This document shows, in pieces, positions 1-7,106 of a stretch of 64,000 nt of DNA; positions within the stretch are counted from its first letter, which is position 1, and each line of letters begins with the position of its first letter. The notes beneath the pieces were generated by a model. That model saw only the letters and a list, made by a program, of their open reading frames with translations, made no database searches and was not told the DNA's origin. The stretch is from Lachnospiraceae bacterium (GTDB taxonomy: Bacteria; Bacillota; Clostridia; Lachnospirales; Lachnospiraceae), in the NCBI GenBank assembly GCA_017460885.1, contig JAFUAB010000027.1, forward strand, positions 1 to 64,000. The letters are read 5' to 3'. The translations under genes were made by a program, and so were the position numbers.

Positions 1-92
1 AGACCCCTTGAAGACGACAAGGTAGATAGGCTTAAGGTGTAAGTGCAGTAATGTACTGAGCTGATAAGTACTAATAGGTCGAGGACTTCCTC
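1..92 (+). rRNA. rrl: 23S ribosomal RNA, 3' end (partial)
   Basis: The first 92 bases match the conserved 3' end of bacterial 23S rRNA, including the stretch that reads GAAGACGACAAGGTAGATAG and the terminal ACTAATAGGTCGAGGACTT. The gene starts upstream of the window. The exact 3' end is set by pairing with the 5' end of the molecule, which is not visible, so it could differ by a few bases. No 5S gene follows; the next gene is tRNA-Asp. Confidence 0.95.
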
Positions 93-167
93 TAAGAGAG
101 CGTGTTTTGATACGGTGTTCGGTTTTCAGGGTACAACCTGATCCATACAAAACCTTTCCCATTCATC

Positions 168-196
168 TTGATTTGCAGGGAAAAGAGTTGTATAAT
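168..196 (+). promoter_or_regulatory. Promoter of the tRNA cluster
   Basis: A sigma-A type promoter is visible: TTGATT at 168-173, a 17-base spacer, and a perfect TATAAT at 191-196. It lies between the 23S end and tRNA-Asp, so the tRNA cluster can be transcribed separately from the rRNA operon. Transcription would start near 203 and include the structured repeat before tRNA-Asp. Confidence 0.7.
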
Positions 197-234
197 CATT
201 TATTGTCGGATGAAAGTCCGAAGTGAAGCCCCAA

Positions 235-348
235 TCTATTAATGGGGGCCCCCGCAAAGCCTGCTTTGTGGGGAAGAGGAGCTGTGACGAAGCGCTGGGA
301 GTCCTGAGTTTACGAAGGACGACAGTAGCGAAGTCCACAGCGACGACG
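235..348 (+). repeat. Structured tRNA-spacer repeat, copy A
   Basis: About 114 bases directly before tRNA-Asp are nearly identical to 1165-1277, which directly precede tRNA-fMet. The copies differ at only a few positions. Each holds two hairpins: CCCCGCAAAG paired with CTTTGTGGGG around a CCTG loop, and GTCCT paired with AGGAC. Both copies end in GACGACGA right at the tRNA 5' end. The function is unknown; a processing signal or a duplicated spacer are both possible. Confidence 0.85.
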
Positions 349-349
349 A

Positions 350-423
350 GGCCCAGTGGCTCAGTTGGTTAGAGCGCCGCCCTGTCACGGCGGAGGTCGA
401 CGGTTCAAGTCCGTTCTGGGTCG
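350..423 (+). tRNA. tRNA-Asp (GTC)
   Basis: The cloverleaf is complete with a seven-pair acceptor stem (GGCCCAG with CTGGGTC, one G-U pair), anticodon GTC in loop CTGTCAC, and a normal T arm with TTCAAGT. CCA is not encoded; the discriminator is G423. It is the first gene of the cluster and abuts repeat copy A. Confidence 0.97.
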
Positions 424-450
424 TTTCCACGAAAGTGGTACGATTTATAT

Positions 451-523
451 GGGGTCTTAGCTCAGCTGGGAGAGCATCTGCCTTACAAGCAGAGGGTCAT
501 AGGTTCGAGCCCTATAGGCCCCA
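451..523 (+). tRNA. tRNA-Val (TAC)
   Basis: The acceptor stem GGGGTCT pairs with AGGCCCC, the anticodon loop is CTTACAA with anticodon TAC, and the T loop is TTCGAGC. CCA is not encoded. The spacer from tRNA-Asp is 27 bases. Confidence 0.97.
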
Positions 524-563
524 TTAAATTTTGTAAAAAAGTGAAGTTTGATAATTAAATAAG

Positions 564-711
564 TTTGCCGATAGCTCGTATCGAAAGCTCGACTCGCGAA
601 AATCTGTATTTGCTCGCAGAAGCTCGCAAATCCCTGTTTCATTCGCTTTGCTCATGAAACACAGATTTTTGCTCGTATCGCCATATCGGCAAATTACATT
701 TGCCGATATGG
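564..711 (+). repeat. Alternative inverted repeats before tRNA-Thr
   Basis: Three segments compete for pairing. TTTGCCGATA at 564-573 is complementary to TATCGGCAAA at 684-693. The segment 681-694 is also perfectly complementary over 14 bases to 698-711, which includes the first ten bases of tRNA-Thr. The arms AAAATCTGT and ACAGATTTT lie inside the larger hairpin, and GTTTCAT/ATGAAAC forms its inner loop. The two pairings exclude each other. Confidence 0.75.
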
Positions 712-774
712 CTCAATTGGCAGAGCAGCTGATTTGTAATCAGCAGGTTTTCGGTTCGAGTCCGAATATCGGCT
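702..774 (+). tRNA. tRNA-Thr (TGT)
   Basis: The acceptor stem GCCGATA pairs with TATCGGC, the anticodon loop TTTGTAA gives anticodon TGT, and the T loop is TTCGAGT. CCA is not encoded. The 5' end can alternatively pair with sequence just upstream (681-694). Confidence 0.97.
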
Positions 775-779
775 TACCA

Positions 780-906
780 GAGCAATGCAGATATTCATAC
801 AGTGCTTTCAATTGAAAGCTTGTTTTCGAATTGAAAGCACTGTATGAATATCTATAGTGCGAAGCACTTGATCGAGCAAACGCAGTTTGCGAGAGCGGCA
901 TTGCTC
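780..906 (+). repeat. 25-bp perfect hairpin between tRNA-Thr and tRNA-Tyr
   Basis: The arms 789-813 and 829-853 are perfect reverse complements over 25 bases around a 15-base loop. Outside them GAGCAATGC at 780-788 pairs with GCATTGCTC at 898-906, and a smaller GCAAAC/GTTTGC hairpin sits between, so the whole spacer can fold as a branched structure. No T run follows, so it is not a standard terminator. Confidence 0.85.
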
Positions 907-949
907 GTAGCAGTGTACATCATTTGATTGATCGGCATTGCAAGTATAT

Positions 950-1031
950 GGGTGGATTCCCGAGTGGCCAAAGGGGGCAGACTGTAAATCTGTTGTCAAC
1001 GACTTCGATGGTTCGAATCCATCTCCACCCA
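950..1031 (+). tRNA. tRNA-Tyr (GTA)
   Basis: The gene has a seven-pair acceptor stem (GGGTGGA with TCCACCC), a long variable arm typical of a class II tRNA, anticodon GTA in loop CTGTAAA, and a T arm GATGG/CCATC. CCA is not encoded. Confidence 0.96.
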
Positions 1032-1049
1032 TTTCCGAGAGGAGCTCCA

Positions 1050-1150
1050 TTTGGGGCCCCCGCAAAGAATAATTTGTGGGAGTGCGATATATAACATCGC
1101 AGAGAAGAATGCCTTGCGTTCTTCAACGGACGAAATCCTGTTTTCGTCCG
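1050..1150 (+). repeat. Hairpin series in the Tyr-fMet spacer
   Basis: Four stem-loops follow each other. A variant of the copy A/B hairpin comes first (CCCGCAAA with TTTGTGGG, different loop). Then come GCGAT/ATCGC (about 1083-1099), GAAGAA/TTCTTC (about 1104-1124) and CGGACGAAA/TTTCGTCCG (about 1127-1150). The first is a degenerate third copy of the spacer repeat in which stem pairing is kept although bases changed. Confidence 0.65.
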
Positions 1151-1164
1151 AAGAGATTTCCCCG

Positions 1165-1277
1165 GCTATTGATGGGGCCCCCGCAAAGCCTGCTTTGTGG
1201 GGAAGAGGAGCTGTGACGAAGTGCTGGGAGTCCTGAGTCTACGAAGGACGACAGAAGCGAAGTCCACAGCGACGACG
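1165..1277 (+). repeat. Structured tRNA-spacer repeat, copy B
   Basis: Near-identical to 235-348, with one G fewer at the start and few substitutions. It ends one base before tRNA-fMet, as copy A ends one base before tRNA-Asp. The duplication likely arose by recombination within the cluster. Confidence 0.85.
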
Positions 1278-1278
1278 A

Positions 1279-1352
1279 CGCGGGATGGAGCAGTCTGGAA
1301 GCTCGTCGGGCTCATAACCCGAAGGTCGCAGGTTCAAATCCTGCTCCCGCTA
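1279..1352 (+). tRNA. Initiator tRNA-fMet (CAT)
   Basis: Anticodon CAT lies in a stem with three consecutive G-C pairs (GGG CTCATAA CCC), and the first acceptor pair is a C-T mismatch. Both are hallmarks of initiator tRNA. The remaining acceptor stem GCGGGA/TCCCGC is complete. Confidence 0.96.
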
Positions 1353-1360
1353 CTCCACTT

Positions 1361-1433
1361 GCCTGGATAGCTCAGTTGGTAGAGCATAGGACTGAAAAAC
1401 CACGTGTCATTGGTTCGAATCAGATTCCAGGCA
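1361..1433 (+). tRNA. tRNA-Phe (GAA), degenerate, possible pseudo-tRNA
   Basis: The acceptor stem (GCCTGGA/TCCAGGC) and D arm are intact and the anticodon loop CTGAAAA gives GAA. However, the anticodon stem TAGGA/ACCAC keeps only two of five pairs: 27-43, 28-42 and 31-39 are mismatched. The T stem ATTGG/CAGAT has a G-A mismatch. A functional tRNA-Phe normally has a five-pair stem here. It may be a decayed copy, with a working gene elsewhere, or it may reflect sequence errors. Confidence 0.75.
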
Positions 1434-1437
1434 CTTC

Positions 1438-1478
1438 AACTGATCATTTATCGTTTTGATAGATGATCAGTTTTTTTT
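1438..1478 (+). terminator. Terminator of the tRNA cluster
   Basis: AACTGATCAT and GATGATCAGTT form a long stem (with TATC/GATA extending it) around GTTTT, followed by a run of eight T. It lies immediately after the Phe gene and closes the cluster. Confidence 0.9.
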
Positions 1479-1571
1479 ATTTTCAGGATTTTTCCCTTAT
1501 AGAAAATAATTGCTTTTAATATAATAAGCGAATATGATTTTAATAGTGCTGAATGATGAGTAAACCGTCTA

Positions 1572-1670
1572 ATGAATAAAGACCATGACGTCAGGGCTCT
1601 GGATAATCCGGAGTTTACCACAGAAGAGCTTGCCGCCATAGATGAGGTTCTTGCAGACAAAAACTGGTAG
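1572..1670 (+). CDS. Small ORF, possible fragment of a larger gene
   Basis: A 32-residue reading frame starts MNKDHDVRALDNPEF and ends KNW. It has no clear ribosome binding site, and the bases upstream are stopped in this frame. The acidic, helix-forming tail (TTEELAAIDEVLADKN) resembles the C-terminal end of small antitoxin-like proteins, but this is only an impression. A weak promoter-like TATAAT lies at 1520-1525. It may be the 3' remnant of a degraded gene rather than a working one. Confidence 0.3.
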   Translation: MNKDHDVRALDNPEFTTEELAAIDEVLADKNW

Positions 1671-1722
1671 GTCAGACAGGAGTATCCTGTATGCTGTATT
1701 GATTTTGATAAATGGAGGTAAT

Positions 1723-3159
1723 ATGGAAAAAAATAATAAGTTTTACGGTATTCACATGGGCAAGGCCAGGCTGGCCCTTGATCTTTCCGACGGAAGTGAA
1801 CGAGGTGAGTATGTCGGTCAGGATTACATCCTGCATACGCTCGGACGCCCTCATCGCAACATTAATCTGATGTATACCTATTATCCTAAGGATAAGGAGT
1901 GGCCGGCCCGCATTTCCGAAGCATGTAAGGATATGGAGGTCAATTTCGCATGGGACTATCCCTATGATGACTATTTTCCTTACGGTGCGAACGGAGAGCC
2001 TTTCGAAAGCATGAAGGATGTCAGGCGCCACGGTCAGGATGTGACATTGACACTTACTATCGACTGCTCTCTGGATGATGATACGCTGAGGCGGGTTGCC
2101 AGAGAGCTTCGTCCCTATGGCCGAATGAGACTGCGTATTAACCATGAGTGTGTGGGGGATTGGTTTACCCACAACAAGCGATTCAGTCATAAGGAGATCT
2201 CCGATTTCTTTGTAAGGTTTACGGACATTATCCACGAAGAGGCTCCCAACGTTAAGACGGTATTCTGTGCCGGATTTGCCACCGAAAAGGACGGTAAGGT
2301 TGACAGTGAGGATGAGTACGCTGATGCCTACAAGGCAGCAGACGTATGGAGCGGTGACCGCTATCTGGCTCTTAATTTCGGATGGCCCTACGATATAGCG
2401 GAAAAGGACGACCACGGGCGCAACACCTTTACACCCACGCAGACCTGTTTTGACCATGCACTTTATACGGCGGAAAGACTGAAAAAGATCACCGGACAGG
2501 ACAAACCGTTCGTTATGAGTGAAATGAATGCCGACGGCGACGTGACAGGCCCCCTTCATCAGGGAGAGGTTGTGCTCAGACTGGTTGATAAGATCAAAAA
2601 GAATCAAGCTGACTGGTTTGAGGCTTTTACCTTCTATCAGTTCAGGGATCGCGGCAGACTCGGACTTGAGATAGAGGATCCAAACAACAGCAGCGTCGGT
2701 ATCCCGCAGCCGATCATGAAGGACTACAGGAAACTGCTTAATGATCCTTACTGTACACCGGAGTATAAGTCATCCGGTGAGAAGGACTTCCCCATCAGGC
2801 TCAGGTGGGGCGGAGCCGAGGATGCGGACGGTATCGCTATGAGGATTAGATTTGACCACAGCCCCGAGTTCTGTGAGATCGCTTTTGAAGGCGATGATGT
2901 TGAGCTTTCACTTATGATGGAGCTGAACGGTCATTGGTTTTATAAGGCTCCCGGAACGAAGCGTGTGGATATGATGTCTGCATTTTTTGATGATCCGGTC
3001 GGAGACGGTACCGAGCTTGAGATTAAGATATTTGCCACTCCTGCGGATGGCGTGAATGTTGATGACGGCAGCGATGACTGGGCGGAGAATTACTATGCCA
3101 CACTCACACAGATGCCGGAATTCCGTATCAGATACGAACCCGTGAGTGTCGTTGAGTGA
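1723..3159 (+). CDS. Putative cytoplasmic clan GH-A glycoside hydrolase
   Basis: A 478-residue protein with no signal peptide. Residues around RINHECVGDWF and FVMSEMNADG look like the acid/base (HE) and nucleophile (SE) strands of a TIM-barrel clan A glycosidase, most like GH26-type motifs. The assignment to a family is inference. The C-terminal 120 residues look like a beta-rich accessory domain. The start at 1723 is chosen because GGAGG precedes it by a normal distance; an upstream in-frame extension to 1642 has no such site. It stands alone, with no promoter recognised. The last codons and stop are partly duplicated downstream at 3188-3220. Confidence 0.6.
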   Translation: MEKNNKFYGIHMGKARLALDLSDGSERGEYVGQDYILHTLGRPHRNINLMYTYYPKDKEWPARISEACKDMEVNFAWDYPYDDYFPYGANGEPFESMKDVRRHGQDVTLTLTIDCSLDDDTLRRVARELRPYGRMRLRINHECVGDWFTHNKRFSHKEISDFFVRFTDIIHEEAPNVKTVFCAGFATEKDGKVDSEDEYADAYKAADVWSGDRYLALNFGWPYDIAEKDDHGRNTFTPTQTCFDHALYTAERLKKITGQDKPFVMSEMNADGDVTGPLHQGEVVLRLVDKIKKNQADWFEAFTFYQFRDRGRLGLEIEDPNNSSVGIPQPIMKDYRKLLNDPYCTPEYKSSGEKDFPIRLRWGGAEDADGIAMRIRFDHSPEFCEIAFEGDDVELSLMMELNGHWFYKAPGTKRVDMMSAFFDDPVGDGTELEIKIFATPADGVNVDDGSDDWAENYYATLTQMPEFRIRYEPVSVVE

Positions 3160-3557
3160 CCGGGCTAAGCATAATCGCAGCATAAAATCATATTCGATCC
3201 CGTGGCTGTTGTTGAGTGACGTCCATCCGGGAGGCGTAATGCAGCGATATACCTAAATGAAATAGTAATATCAAATTATTGGTATAAGTAACAATTTTAT
3301 TTGCTTAAAACTATGAAAAAATGCTAAAAAAGGAGAGCAAAACAGCGTATTACGTGATATAATCTGTTTTCGGACAAGCCCAAATAAAAATGGTATCGGA
3401 GATTGGAAATACATTCGGGAACTTCCGTACAAACCGCTTTTCCGGCCATTGTAATCGGGATTGACAAATAAATGCTGACTGCAAAGGATCGCTTCCGGGT
3501 ATGCCATAATTGATATTTCGGGGTTAGAGGTCGGTACCTGAGCAAGAAGGAGGAACT
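3160..3557. other. Intergenic region with partial repeat of the upstream gene end
   Basis: There is no convincing gene in these 398 bases. Positions about 3188-3220 repeat the end of the preceding gene (ATACGAACCCGTG... versus ATTCGATCCCGTG..., both running into GTTGAGTGAC), so the gene tail was duplicated and diverged. A TATAAT-like box lies near 3356-3361 but lacks a good -35. I recognised no riboswitch, although the downstream gene belongs to a vitamin transporter family that is often riboswitch controlled. Confidence 0.5.
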
Positions 3558-4139
3558 ATGAAAATTGAAAAAAGTACTGTACCGTTAACGAAACAGATAG
3601 CTGTTTCGGCTATTCTGCTTGCAATCTGTATTGCAAGCCAGTTTTTGAAGAACCTGAGTGTCTACATCACCGGACCGATCATTAACCTGTGCCTGATACT
3701 GGCGGTTATGATGGCTGGTCTGACCTGGGGGATCGTACTGTCTGTCATCACGCCCGTTACGGCCTTTCTCATTGCGGCTAGTCCCGTTATGCAGGCGGTT
3801 CCGGGAATCATTCCGCTGATCATGTGCGGAAATATAGTGCTGGTTGTAATGGTCGCACTGTTTTTCCAGCCGGCGATCACGCACCGCAGGCCGCTGTTCA
3901 GCCCGCGTTCGATAGTTGCAGCGATCCTCTGTGCACTTGCCAAGGGATTATTCATGGGACTGACCATAGCGCTTTGGCTTCTGCCGACATTTATACCTGC
4001 CGAGAGTCCTTTGAGAGGCAAGATGGGCGTGTTCCGGATGACATTTTCCGTTACGCAGTTTGTGACCGCGATCATCGGATTCGTATATTTCTTCATCATA
4101 TGGACCCCTCTCAAAAAAGCGGTCGTCAAAGAACAGTAG
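3558..4139 (+). CDS. ECF transporter S component (substrate unknown)
   Basis: A 193-residue, very hydrophobic protein with about six membrane segments, beginning MKIEKSTVPLTKQIAVSAIL. Its short N-terminal cytoplasmic tail followed by a helix with small residues, the size, and the pattern of Ala/Gly-rich helices fit the substrate-binding S subunit of energy-coupling factor vitamin transporters. The shared ATPases and T component are not in the window, which is normal for group II ECF systems. AGGAGG lies 7 bases before the ATG. The substrate cannot be read from the sequence. A hypothetical membrane protein of another family is the alternative. Confidence 0.65.
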   Translation: MKIEKSTVPLTKQIAVSAILLAICIASQFLKNLSVYITGPIINLCLILAVMMAGLTWGIVLSVITPVTAFLIAASPVMQAVPGIIPLIMCGNIVLVVMVALFFQPAITHRRPLFSPRSIVAAILCALAKGLFMGLTIALWLLPTFIPAESPLRGKMGVFRMTFSVTQFVTAIIGFVYFFIIWTPLKKAVVKEQ

Positions 4140-4338
4140 AAGCGGAAGGTCGAAGACCTCAGAAGCATCTCAGGATGTGATAAGTTCGTTATCGGGCAGG
4201 ATAGGAATGCTGGACGGTATATCGTCGAAGGTGGTATATGCCGGCTGACGGAACAGCCTAAGGATCGGCTGATATTTTTTGACAGATCGATCAATCCGGC
4301 ATTTCACTGAATTTCTAAATCATTTTGCTAACAGGAAG

Positions 4339-4372
4339 CTCTCAAGGGCCTGCTGCTCTTGGGAGTCTTTTT
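4339..4372 (+). terminator. Terminator after the ECF gene
   Basis: CTCTCAAG (4339-4346) pairs with CTTGGGAG (4358-4365) and is followed by TCTTTTT. It lies about 200 bases after the ECF stop codon and just before the next gene, so it separates the two units. Confidence 0.75.
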
Positions 4373-4421
4373 ACGGACACATACCGTGTGCAATTAATGC
4401 ATCTTAAGGAGGAGCTTGAAA

Positions 4422-6383
4422 ATGAATGAATCATTAGTGTTTACCAATGACAATTGCGTTGGCTGCAACAAGTGTATAAACGCCTGCAGCTGTATGGGAG
4501 CGTGCGTATCGGATACGCCGGACGGAAGCGGAGTATCCCGTATACATGTTGACGGTGACAGGTGTATCGCATGCGGTGCATGCATGGATGCCTGCGAACA
4601 CGGTGCAAGGGAGTTCAGGGATGACACAGAAAGATTCTTCTCGGATCTCAAAAAGGGTGAAGCCGTATCAGTGCTGATCGCCCCTGCGTTCAAGGCCAAT
4701 TATCCCCGTGAATATGAGAGAGTCCTCGGAGGGCTTAAGAAGCTCGGCGTGAAGCGCTTCATCAGTGTTTCGTTCGGAGCCGATATCACGACCTGGGGCT
4801 ATATCAAATATATCCAGACACACAATTATCTGGGAGGTATCTCACAGCCCTGTCCCGCGGTGGTGGGCTATATCGAGCGTTATCTTCCGGAGCTTATCCC
4901 TATGCTTTTTCCGGTACAGAGCCCCCTGATGTGTGCAGCGGTTTATGCGCGTAAGGAGCTCGGGATCAGGGACAAGCTTGCATTCATCAGTCCCTGCATA
5001 GCCAAGAAGATGGAGATAGATGACCCTAATAACAAGGGACTGGTAAACTACAACGTTACCTTCGATCATCTGATGAGATACGTAAAGGAGAATAAGATCA
5101 GCGGTGAGCCCTGTTCCGATGAAATAGAATACGGACTCGGATCGATCTATCCCACTCCCGGCGGACTCAAGGAGAATGTGTACTGGCTGCTCGGCGAGAG
5201 CGTGTTCATCCGCCAGATCGAGGGCGAAAAGAGAATGTATCATTTCCTGGAGAAGAATAAGGACCGGATCAAGGGCAAAAAGACTCCTTTCCTCTTTATC
5301 GATGCACTTAACTGCGAAGACGGATGTCTGTACGGTACCGGTACGAATGATGAGGTCGCTTCGACTGATGATACGCTCTACAATATCCTGAACATTCGTG
5401 AGAGCGTTAAGAAGAAAAACAGGAAGGACAAAGGAGCCTGGGCCTCGAGACTCACTCCCGAAAAGCGCCTCGAGGCTTTAAACAAACAGTTTGAAAAACT
5501 CAACCTGAACGACTATCTCAGACATTATACGGACAGATCCGCCAATTGCAGGATAAACAGACCCGGCGACAGAGAGCTTGAAGCGATATTTACGGATATG
5601 AACAAGCTGACACCGGAATCGCGCAGGATCAACTGTTCCTGCTGCGGATATGATACATGCCGCGATATGGCGACCGCTATCTATAACGGCTTTAATCACA
5701 GGGAAAACTGTGTACATTACCTTAAAGGACTTGTAGAGTCGGAAAAGGTTGAAGCCCAGGAACTTGTGGAAAGAGAGAGAGCTGCCCTGGATGCACAGAG
5801 AGTCAGTCTGTCGGATACCATAGCCGAGGTCAATAAGCATTTTGAGGGACTGCAGGAATCCATAGACGGAATGGTCAGCGGCAACACCGCCAACGCCGAG
5901 GAGAGTTCGGAGATCTCCGCAGATGTAAGTAATGTGGAAGAGTTCTGCCGCTCACTGGATGAGTCTATGCACGGAATAATGGCGGCTCTTCAGGAGCTTG
6001 AAGCCAATAACAACAAGGTCGTTGATATAGCGTCGCAGACCAATCTGCTGGCATTGAACGCCAGTATCGAAGCCGCACGTGCAGGCGAGGCCGGCAGAGG
6101 CTTTGCCGTTGTTGCCGGTGAGATCAATTCACTTGCGACCAATTCAAGAGAAACCGCCAATGAGAGCAGTCAGAGCAATCTGCAGATACGAAACTCCATA
6201 GAAAGGATTGTCGAAGATACAAAGAATCTGCTGAATGTGGTTTCGGGAGTCAATACCCGTACACAGAATCTGGCCGCCTCCTCGGAGGAGATTTCTGCCG
6301 GAGCCTCTATGATCACCGAGATCGTAGCAAGAGTAAAAAGGGAACTGAATCAGCTGGAACAGCAGTCTCAGCAGATCGATTGA
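4422..6383 (+). CDS. [FeFe]-hydrogenase-like iron-sulfur chemoreceptor (cytoplasmic)
   Basis: A 653-residue fusion without membrane segments. Residues 12-58 carry two ferredoxin-type cysteine groups (CVGCNKC and [11 protein letters not shown]). Residues about 80-310 match the sensory [FeFe]-hydrogenase domain, with [16 protein letters not shown] and [11 protein letters not shown] in place of the three H-cluster motifs of catalytic enzymes. A four-cysteine domain follows (C405, C407, C408 with GYDTC). Residues about 450-653 are a methyl-accepting chemotaxis signalling coil with tip [16 protein letters not shown]. By family knowledge such fusions are thought to sense redox state or hydrogen and signal to CheA. 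The ATG at 4422 has GGAGG 8 bases upstream; the TTG at 4416 is too close. Confidence 0.85.
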   Translation: MNESLVFTNDNCVGCNKCINACSCMGACVSDTPDGSGVSRIHVDGDRCIACGACMDACEHGAREFRDDTERFFSDLKKGEAVSVLIAPAFKANYPREYERVLGGLKKLGVKRFISVSFGADITTWGYIKYIQTHNYLGGISQPCPAVVGYIERYLPELIPMLFPVQSPLMCAAVYARKELGIRDKLAFISPCIAKKMEIDDPNNKGLVNYNVTFDHLMRYVKENKISGEPCSDEIEYGLGSIYPTPGGLKENVYWLLGESVFIRQIEGEKRMYHFLEKNKDRIKGKKTPFLFIDALNCEDGCLYGTGTNDEVASTDDTLYNILNIRESVKKKNRKDKGAWASRLTPEKRLEALNKQFEKLNLNDYLRHYTDRSANCRINRPGDRELEAIFTDMNKLTPESRRINCSCCGYDTCRDMATAIYNGFNHRENCVHYLKGLVESEKVEAQELVERERAALDAQRVSLSDTIAEVNKHFEGLQESIDGMVSGNTANAEESSEISADVSNVEEFCRSLDESMHGIMAALQELEANNNKVVDIASQTNLLALNASIEAARAGEAGRGFAVVAGEINSLATNSRETANESSQSNLQIRNSIERIVEDTKNLLNVVSGVNTRTQNLAASSEEISAGASMITEIVARVKRELNQLEQQSQQID

Positions 6384-6443
6384 CCGATGGTCGGTATCGT
6401 TGTATCATAAACGATATTAGCAATTGTTTGCTTTATTGGTATT

Positions 6444-7106
6444 ATGATATCCTCCACAGAAGAACGCGAATCAATATTTCTAAATGAGTACCTGATGGCG
6501 GCGGCATGTATTTTTGCCGTTGTCACCAGTCTTATTCTGCTGATCTTTTTTCGCAGCGAAGCCAATATCTTTTCAACCTTCGAGATACTGATCAAGATGA
6601 TAACGGCTGTCAGCATGTTTTTCGCTTTCAGGCACTATAACTGGGATGTGGCAAAGGGGCTGATGGGCGGAGTTCTTTTCAGTCTTATGTATCAGGAAGC
6701 CTACTTTGTCCTTGACAGACTGTGGGGCGAGCAGGATTTTGATATATATCTGGTGGCCGGAGTACAGGGAAGTCTTTACCTTGCGGCTGCGGGCATGTCC
6801 TTTCTCATGACCATCGTTATCACTATCAACCACTTTCACATCTGTTACGGATTGCACGGTACTCCCCAGAATGTCATCTTTAACCGTGTGGCGATCATAT
6901 TTAAATTCGGTGTGTACATCATGCTTCTTGCTGCCAACAGCCGGCTTGGGTTTTCACCGTCGATCCTGTGGAAAAACGCTCTGCAGTACCTGACGGACAT
7001 GGCTGTTTTGTTGCTGACGGTCAGCATAGAGTCCCAGTTTGACTCATTCAAACTGCTGCGTCAGGAGCTTATGATGTCCAAGCGCAAAAAGGAAAAAGAG
7101 CAATGA
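6444..7106 (+). CDS. Membrane protein of unknown function
   Basis: A 220-residue protein with about six predicted membrane segments (the first at AAACIFAVVTSLILLIFF) and a basic tail ending KRKKEKEQ. I do not recognise a family. There is no clear Shine-Dalgarno sequence before the ATG, so the start is uncertain. Its stop overlaps the next start as ATGA (7103-7106), implying translational coupling. It begins 60 bases after the hydrogenase-like chemoreceptor and heads a run of co-directional genes reaching at least to 18764. Confidence 0.7.
   Translation: MISSTEERESIFLNEYLMAAACIFAVVTSLILLIFFRSEANIFSTFEILIKMITAVSMFFAFRHYNWDVAKGLMGGVLFSLMYQEAYFVLDRLWGEQDFDIYLVAGVQGSLYLAAAGMSFLMTIVITINHFHICYGLHGTPQNVIFNRVAIIFKFGVYIMLLAANSRLGFSPSILWKNALQYLTDMAVLLLTVSIESQFDSFKLLRQELMMSKRKKEKEQ

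Noticed and set aside
235-1277. CRISPR or insertion sequence in the tRNA spacers
   Set aside because: Only two to three copies, each tied to a tRNA 5' end, with no transposase and no regular spacing.
1672-2607. 311-codon open frame on the minus strand
   Set aside because: It is fully antisense to the glycosidase-like gene, has no ribosome site and no recognisable protein features.
3240-3557. Riboswitch before the ECF transporter gene
   Set aside because: I compared by eye with TPP, THF, cobalamin and preQ1 core motifs and saw none. A covariance search could overturn this.
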